Source: a virus
Reading direction: 5' to 3' (one strand)
Virus record (IMG/VR): IMGVR_UViG_3300050821_002901
Location: 1 to 22,208 of that record
DNA length: 22,208 nucleotides
The notes beneath the pieces were generated by a model that was not told the DNA's origin, made no database searches, and worked only from the letters and a program-made list of their open reading frames with translations. The position numbers and the translations under genes are program-made. Below, in pieces: positions 7,785 to 13,300 of the stretch. Position 1 is the first letter of the stretch. Every line of letters begins with the position of its first letter.

Positions 7785-8217
7785 TCTGGCTATTCCAATT
7801 CGGACGGCGATTATCAACAACGCCGCCATCATGACGAATATGCCTGATTACAATGGTAACGATAATGTGTTCTCGAGGCGCCCGATACCCGTCGATGCGC
7901 CCTCGCCACAAATCGTCATCGGACCAGATATCTCGAATATAGACAGCGGCGGTCTGATTGATCAGCATCTGTTCATCAAGCGCGATATTGCGATTTATGG
8001 TACAAATGACACGGCCGAACGTTATCGATTGACAGAGGCCGTCGCATTTGCTGTGAGGAACTTATTCCATCGCAATAAGAAAGCCATCACGGTTTCAGGA
8101 TGGAATGTTGTCAACATTTGGACCGTAGGGCCTACGTTCGCGCCAGTCGATACTCCTGACAAGGACGTAGCCCGGAACGTCAGGCTGACAATCGAGCTGA
8201 TTGCCGCTAGTTTCTAA
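7762..8217 (+). CDS. Tail terminator / tail completion-like protein
   Basis: This 151-residue protein begins with SYPDLAIPIRTAIINN and continues with PSPQIVIGPDI, IYGTNDTAERYRLTEAVAFAVRNLF and a final beta strand VRLTIELIA. The order resembles DUF3168-type tail terminator proteins, which form the ring that ends tail polymerisation and joins the head. The start is TTG at 7762, preceded by AGGGGA at 7748-7753 with 8 bases spacing. It lies inside the end of the four-cysteine gene. A later ATG (7831) would remove the conserved N-terminal helix, so I prefer TTG. The next gene is the gp10-like protein, the usual neighbour. The fold assignment is by pattern and position and is moderately sure. Confidence 0.6.
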   Translation: MAIPSYPDLAIPIRTAIINNAAIMTNMPDYNGNDNVFSRRPIPVDAPSPQIVIGPDISNIDSGGLIDQHLFIKRDIAIYGTNDTAERYRLTEAVAFAVRNLFHRNKKAITVSGWNVVNIWTVGPTFAPVDTPDKDVARNVRLTIELIAASF

Positions 8218-8222
8218 AGTAA

Positions 8223-8247
8223 ACCCGGTCCTCGTTGGTGACCGGGT
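8223..8247 (+). terminator. Perfect 8-bp hairpin between neck genes
   Basis: ACCCGGTC (8223-8230) pairs with GACCGGGT (8240-8247) around a 9-base loop, just after the stop at 8217. No U-run follows (GTTCTGT), so it may be an attenuator or an mRNA-stability or processing element, not an efficient terminator. A second short stem, CCCC (8256-8259) with GGGG (8266-8269), sits before the next start. Confidence 0.45.
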
Positions 8248-8289
8248 GTTCTGTGCCCCGATGTAGGGGTAGCGAAGGTTACCAAGCAA

Positions 8290-8730
8290 ATGCTGACGAT
8301 TGAGATGAGCTCAATGGACGAGATGATCAGGCTGGCTCGCGTTAGTGCGAATGACTTCAGCTCTGAGTTCATCCAAGACCTCAATAACGAGATCATCATG
8401 ACCACGCCTGTGGACCTTGGTCATTTGCGGGGTTCGTGGGTCGCGTCCCTGAATGAACCTCCGGAAGAGGTTGGACTTGGCCCCGCGGATCCGTCTGGTG
8501 GTGCGACAATGGCGAATGTCAATGCTGTCGCCACAACGATGACGCTGGGCGACATCTACTACCTCGTCAATACGGCCGCCTATGCGGCGCGCCTCGAATA
8601 TGGATTTTTTGGCACTGACAAGTTAGGCCGAAAATATTCACAAGCTGGGCGGGGCTGGGTAGCCGCTGCTGTCGCAAGGGCACAAGACATCGCGTTAGCT
8701 GCGATTGCAAAGATCAAAGCACGCGGATGA
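8290..8730 (+). CDS. HK97 gp10-like head-tail joining / tail completion protein
   Basis: This 146-residue protein shows the hallmark pattern of the HK97 gp10 family: TPVDLGHLRGSW in the first third, then IYYLVNTAAYAARLEYGF, and a final AGRGWVAAAVARA helix. The family bridges the connector and the tail tube or helps complete the tail. The ATG at 8290 follows a GAAGG at 8273-8277. A second ATG (8305) is also possible. The gene lies between the presumed tail terminator and the tail tube, the expected position. Its stop overlaps the next start (ATGA). Confidence 0.75.
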   Translation: MLTIEMSSMDEMIRLARVSANDFSSEFIQDLNNEIIMTTPVDLGHLRGSWVASLNEPPEEVGLGPADPSGGATMANVNAVATTMTLGDIYYLVNTAAYAARLEYGFFGTDKLGRKYSQAGRGWVAAAVARAQDIALAAIAKIKARG

Positions 8731-8936
8731 CCTACATTGAAATTTTCATTCTAGTCTTTGCGGGCTCGGGTTTGACCGGCTTAGCAATGCGGATTAATTG
8801 GCTTCGGATTGGCGTCGAAACTGATGTGAAGATCCTGAGCCAACGTGTCGAAACGTTGCAAAAACGTCTCGACGCACTGGAACGGAAATCTGCACTTCCA
8901 AAACATGACCCATTGAAGAGTTTTTTGACTCTCTAA
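8727..8936 (+). CDS. Small membrane protein with coiled coil
   Basis: This 69-residue protein has one hydrophobic segment at about residues 4-21 (IEIFILVFAGSGLTGLAM). A heptad-like helix follows, VETDVKILSQRVETLQKRLDALE written as two adjoining stretches at about 30-52, with L, V and L at core positions. I do not recognise the family. Its ATG overlaps the stop of the gp10-like gene, and a probable terminator lies directly after it. A membrane protein here is not part of the standard neck-tail set. It could be an exclusion or membrane-anchoring accessory, or an early lysis-related peptide; no evidence decides between these. Coding reality is supported by the tight overlap and the coherent amphipathic pattern. 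Confidence 0.5.
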   Translation: MTYIEIFILVFAGSGLTGLAMRINWLRIGVETDVKILSQRVETLQKRLDALERKSALPKHDPLKSFLTL

Positions 8937-8940
8937 GCTT

Positions 8941-8966
8941 GGTGGGGCAACCACCTCACCTTTTCT
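8941..8966 (+). terminator. Probable Rho-independent terminator
   Basis: GGTGGGG (8941-8947) pairs with CCTCACC (8954-8960) over 7 bp with one G-U pair and a 6-base loop, followed by TTTTCT. It separates the neck genes from the abundantly needed tail tube gene. A following short stem, GTGCC (8967-8971) with GGCAC (8977-8981), precedes the ribosome-binding site. Confidence 0.6.
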
Positions 8967-9002
8967 GTGCCCCAAAGGCACGCAACGAAGGAGATAGGGC
9001 AC

Positions 9003-9461
9003 ATGCCTGTTAATACGTCATCTGGTAGTAAAATCTACATCGGTCAGGACAACGTCGTCCATCCCAATGCGCAAACGGACTCCGATTACGTTCTGATCGG
9101 TTTCGTTGCGAACATGGGTGAGTTCGGACGCGTGTTTGGTTTGATCACGTTCGATGATCTTCCCACTCGTGCAACCCTGAAGTTCAAAGGCCAGATCAAC
9201 GACGGTAAGCTGTCGTTGGACATCGGCCGCGCTCCTGAAGACGTTGGTCAGGCCGCGTGCCGCACGGCGCTCGCCTCTGACCACGACTACAACTTCAAGG
9301 TCACGCTCAACGATGCGATCACCACGACTCCCACGACCTTCTACTTCCCGGCGAAGGTCATGACCTACACGGCCAACGTTGGCGGCCCGACCCAGGTCGT
9401 GCGCGCCCGCATGGACGTGGAAATCAAGTCGAACTCGATTATCGAGATCGCTGCAAGCTAA
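9003..9461 (+). CDS. Major tail tube protein
   Basis: The protein is 152 residues from the ATG at 9003, which has AAGGAG at 8988-8993. An in-frame GTG at 8967 would add 12 residues but lies inside the leader hairpin region, so I reject it. The N-terminus SGSKIYIGQD, the phrase FDDLPTRATLKFKGQINDGKLSLDIGRAPEDVGQ, and the closing beta strands VVRARMDVEIKSNSIIEIA fit tail tube proteins of siphophages, which stack as hexameric rings around the tape measure. Local G/C-ending codon use around 9225-9430 looks stronger than in neighbouring genes, as expected for a highly expressed protein. It is followed by the two tail-assembly chaperone frames, the standard order. Confidence 0.75.
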   Translation: MPVNTSSGSKIYIGQDNVVHPNAQTDSDYVLIGFVANMGEFGRVFGLITFDDLPTRATLKFKGQINDGKLSLDIGRAPEDVGQAACRTALASDHDYNFKVTLNDAITTTPTTFYFPAKVMTYTANVGGPTQVVRARMDVEIKSNSIIEIAAS

Positions 9462-9482
9462 TAGTCCAAAACAAAAACATAT

Positions 9483-9492
9483 GGAGGCGTAA
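9483..9492 (+). promoter_or_regulatory. Strong ribosome-binding leader GGAGGCGTAA
   Basis: Identical in ten bases to the leader at 7462-7471, and directly followed by the ATG at 9493. The upstream context is again A-rich (9467-9479). Confidence 0.7.
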
Positions 9493-9891
9493 ATGGACTT
9501 GAGTGCATTCGAAAAAGCTGCTGAAGAAGGCTCCTTGCTGTCGCTGAAGGATCCGGCGGGCAAGGCCCTTCTTCAGGATAATGGTAACCCCGTGACCATC
9601 ATGCTCGCTGGCACGGAGTCACCGCGTTGGACCAAGGCGATGGACAATTTGCAAAATCGTCTGATGGCCTCGAAAGAAAAACGGGACGCGCATGATTTGC
9701 GCAACGATCGCGCAAGTCTACTTGCCGCAGTGACGTTGGATTGGGATGGCATTGTCGTTGATGGCAAACCATTGCAGTACACGCCTGCTGAGGCAAAGAA
9801 GCTTTACATTCGTTTCAAATGGTTGGCAGATCAGGTTGATTCCTTTATCGCAGCCAAGGAAAATTTCTTACCGGCCTCGTCTGCAGATTGA
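9493..9891 (+). CDS. Tail assembly chaperone, first frame (gpG-like)
   Basis: This 132-residue protein is acidic to mixed and helical, with no membrane segment. It sits between the tail tube and the tape measure, where the lambda gpG equivalent is found. It contains a small beta-region (LQDNGNPVTIMLAGTESPRW) and helices up to FIAAKENF, a common layout for this class. Its final residues include an in-frame AAATTTC slippery site (9861-9867), after which the -1 frame continues into the next coding segment without a stop. The unshifted product would be made in excess over the fused form, as in lambda. The start has a strong ribosome-binding leader. Confidence 0.7.
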   Translation: MDLSAFEKAAEEGSLLSLKDPAGKALLQDNGNPVTIMLAGTESPRWTKAMDNLQNRLMASKEKRDAHDLRNDRASLLAAVTLDWDGIVVDGKPLQYTPAEAKKLYIRFKWLADQVDSFIAAKENFLPASSAD

Positions 9892-9908
9892 TTGATGTAG
9901 CCGAGGCC
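9861..9908 (+). promoter_or_regulatory. Programmed -1 ribosomal frameshift signal
   Basis: The heptamer A AAT TTC (9861-9867) is in the correct phase relative to the gpG-like frame (codons AAT and TTC). Five bases later, GGCCTCG (9873-9879) pairs perfectly with CGAGGCC (9902-9908) across a 22-base loop that holds the zero-frame stop. Slippery heptamer, spacer and stem are the three parts expected of such a signal. Confidence 0.65.
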
Positions 9909-10352
9909 AATTTCCGTTTGGACATATCTGACGATAAGGGCATAACCCGGCGGCAACAATTGCAGGACGCGGAGGCCCTAGGAAGGTCCGATGGCTCAGA
10001 CTGGAAGCCCGAAGAACCACCATACCAATTGGTCTACATTTGGAAGTGGTTTTTAGAACTTCATATCGGCAGGCATTTTGGCCCACATGGTGCCGAGCCG
10101 ATTTCCTATCACGACATGCTTGCGTGGTCGAAGCTCACTGATCGTATTCTCGGTCCATTCGAGATTAAAACGATCAGACAGCTCGACCAACGTTATTTTT
10201 ATGTGCTGCGCAATCCTGATGCTGCAGGACCGCTAGACAATAATCAAGGCACTGAGCAACAACTTGCGGACGCTCTGCGTTCAATGGCTAAGCGTGGCAA
10301 TGCAAACGAAAGTAAGGGCGGGGTTCAGGCCCTTACCGTGGGAAACAAATAA
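9888..10352 (+). CDS. Tail assembly chaperone, second frame (gpT-like)
   Basis: This is the downstream frame of the chaperone pair. The only near-start codon is TTG at 9888, with no Shine-Dalgarno, and the first in-frame ATG comes far inside, so it is probably read only after a -1 frameshift. The segment LVYIWKWFLELHIGRHFG...PISYHDMLAWSKLTDRILGPFEIKTIRQLDQRYF is typical of gpT-like chaperones and related proteins in alphaproteobacterial phages. The C-terminal part is polar and probably disordered. The tape measure starts immediately after its TAA (10350-10352). Confidence 0.65.
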   Translation: MIDVAEANFRLDISDDKGITRRQQLQDAEALGRSDGSDWKPEEPPYQLVYIWKWFLELHIGRHFGPHGAEPISYHDMLAWSKLTDRILGPFEIKTIRQLDQRYFYVLRNPDAAGPLDNNQGTEQQLADALRSMAKRGNANESKGGVQALTVGNK

Positions 10353-13300
10353 ATGGTCGATCTCGCAACAGTTGGCGTAGCATACGATTCCGGGCCGCTT
10401 AAGCAGCTTGGTGCTGACCTTGATGCTGTTGACGCAAAGAACAAACAGGTTTCGGCATCGGCAAAGGATATGGCGGCGTCAAATGATGCCGTCACTGCGA
10501 GTCTTGGTCGTGCAACAACGGCGATGGCTGCGCGCACCAATCAAGATCCAGACGCATTGTTGGGTAATCTTAAGCCCGCATCTGAGGCTTTAAAGAACCT
10601 GACGGTCCAGAATGGGCAAATCGTACCCGCACTTAAGGCTACGACAGATGCTCACGCCAAACTAGGTGAAGAAGCGCAAAAGACGGGTGGAGCCCTGTCA
10701 TTTCTCAAGAACCTGTTGCCTGGATATGGTTCCGATCATTCTGAGGCAGCGGGCCATGTAACGGAACACGCAGCAGCGCACGGTGCGCTGTCCCACGCGT
10801 CAACAGAATTCAGGCACGCAATTCATGCATTGCATCCTGTGCTCGCGACCGCAGGTGTGGGCATGGGCGAACTTGGCGCCTTCGCAACCGTCGCGCGTGG
10901 TGGTATCGGTGCTCTTGCTGCTGCGATTGGTGGCACGTTTGTCGCTGAACTGCTCAAGACTGGTGAAGAGCTTCGCAAGCTCAAGGAAGAGTTTCAAGCG
11001 ACGTTCGGTGAACAAGCCGGGGCCTCCATGTTTAAGGAGGCCGAAGAAGACGCAAAGAAATTAGGAACAACGGTTCAAAACGTATTTCCTGCGATGGAGG
11101 CTGGCTATCGTTCCCTGCAGAAGGGTCGCTTTGAAGCCCAGCAGGATATGCGCAAGTCGCTGCAAGAATCCGGCACCTTGACGTTTGCTCCCGGCCAGGC
11201 TGGTCAGGATGCGATGTGGAATATGGCCCAAAGGCAGGGCTATCAATTTGATGCTAGTTCCAAGACCGGCAAAGATATTCAAGCGCTGATCGATCTGTTC
11301 AAAGCACTTGGCATGAATGAGGATGAAGCAGGTCGTAAGGCGGCTGACTTCTTCCTGGCTCTACCAAAGTCTGCAGAACAGTCCCGCGCCGCAACGAAAG
11401 AGGCAACAAACGATCTAATCAAGCTATATGAAATTGGTGGCAAGGGTGGCGACGATGCTGCGAAAGCAACGCAGCAGATGTTCACAGAATTGAAGAAGGG
11501 TGGACTTTCGTCTGAAGCCTTTGACAAGATTGCCGAAGAGTCCAAAACGGTCGGACAAAACATTGCTGAAGCGTTTGGATTCAAAGGTCCGGAAGCGATC
11601 GATAAGTTCTCTGTTGCGCTCGAGGGTGGCGCCGTTTCATTGAAAGATGTCATCGTTGCACTAAATGCAGTGCATATGAAGACCGATGAGATGGAGGTGC
11701 CTCCTGGCGTCGCAAAGAGTTGGTCGGATCTTAAGACTGAGTTCAAACACGCCTTTGACGTTATGGCAGAGGCGATGGACGAGAACTCTGCCAAGGGTTC
11801 AGGCTTTGCGGGCGTCCTTGATCAAATCACAGGCGCAATTAAAAAATTGGAGCCGGTGCTTGCGTCTGCAGTTGCAGGTGGGATAAAGCAGTTTAATGAT
11901 GAGATAAAGGACCTTAAACAATGGGGCGAAGATCTTTCCAAGTTCTTCGACACTCTTCAAGCGAAGATTGACGCCTTCAGCGCCTCTTTACCGAGTTGGA
12001 TGAAGCCGGGTGAAAACGGCGTGGGTGCATCGCTGCCGTCGATACCAGCACCGTGGTGGCTAGATTCCCTCAAGAACGTTTTCACAGGCATGGCCAATGG
12101 TCCCGGTGGCACGCCAACGGAAGGCGAGCATGGAGGGCATGGTGGCGAACACGCATCTGAACAGGTTAGCCATTTTGAAAGCAGCGTAAAGGATACAGGA
12201 GAAGCGGCAGATCATTCCAAGGAACCTGTTTACCAATTCCAGACTGGCGTCGCAACGATTGGCGCGAAGAGCGTTGATGCGACGGCGCAGCTAAACAATT
12301 TCGCTGCCTCAATCCAAAATGTTCAGAGCGCCGCGGGATCAGGTGGTGGTTCGGGTACTGGTGCGTCAGGTAGCAGCCCTGCTGCAGGTGCTACATCATC
12401 TGCTGCACCTCAACCCAGCCTGCCCAGCCCAGACATAACAACGCCAGCTCCAAGTGATACGGCTGATACCAGCGCCACAGCAGACGTAGGCGCAAACGCT
12501 GGTGGTGGTGTATATATGATTGGCGCCTCGGGTGGGGCCAACGTTGTAAACAACAACACGAGCGGAACCGATAGCATCGCATTGAGAGGGACTGTCTCTC
12601 CTGGCGAAGTTGTTGCCGTCATTCCATCGGCTCAAGCCAATTCATCTACGATGAGTGCTCTCCAGAACATTATCGGAGGCACTCCTGTAAGTATCGGCGG
12701 AGGTTCTGTATCGGGTGGCGTTGCTCCTGCGGCTGCGGCGCCAGTTGTTGCTCCCACAACGGCGCTTGATCAAACGGCGGCAGGGCTTATCTCCTCGCTA
12801 CCAGTAAGTCCTTTCGTCACAGCCTTGTCTGGTTACATGCAGGCGATTTCGCCAAGCATCATCGGCATGGCCACGAACATTATGAACCAACTGCATAACC
12901 TCACGATCCCATTTACGTCACTGGGCGGGGGTGTGTTTGCAAATCTCAGCGGCCTTGGTGGCTTGGGTAGTTTCGGGGGCGGTAGTGGTGGTAAGCTAGG
13001 GGCTCAATCAGGTGGTGTGTCATTTCCGAAAGACAGCCAGTTTGATCCAAACTACCAACCCAAGTCCGATCAAGGCGGTGGTGGCAGCAGTAAAAACAAC
13101 GGTCCGCATCTTGATGCGGAAACGATGGGCGCCGCGCAGGAGTCCCGCGCTGCCGCAAAGGGTACAGATCAGCCCTCGGTCTTTAGAATTAATGCAAAGG
13201 GAACGTTAGACCCGTTCAAGCAAGATCAAACGAACACCCCGACGACTCCACAGCCCGACGTTTCGGCTACGGCGGCCGCGAACGTGCAATCTATTCTAGA

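Larger units (their letters stand above)
9493..10352 (+). other. Predicted gpG-GT-type fusion by -1 frameshift
   Basis: A -1 slip at 9861-9867 would join the first 125 codons of the gpG-like frame to 161 codons read from 9867 onward, giving a 286-residue protein ending at 10352. The codons between the slip site and the downstream frame (CTT ACC GGC CTC GTC TGC AGA) contain no stop. In lambda and many siphophages such a fusion binds both the tail tube protein and the tape measure during assembly. The product has not been shown here; it is inferred from the signal. Confidence 0.6.

Noticed and set aside
8967-9002. Upstream GTG start for the tail tube protein
   Set aside because: It overlaps the small leader stem and lies before the AAGGAG site; the ATG at 9003 has ideal spacing and fits tail tube N-termini.
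9018-9563. Minus-strand frame of 181 codons opposite the tail tube gene
   Set aside because: The plus-strand protein has a clear family pattern, ribosome-binding site and position; the antisense frame has none.
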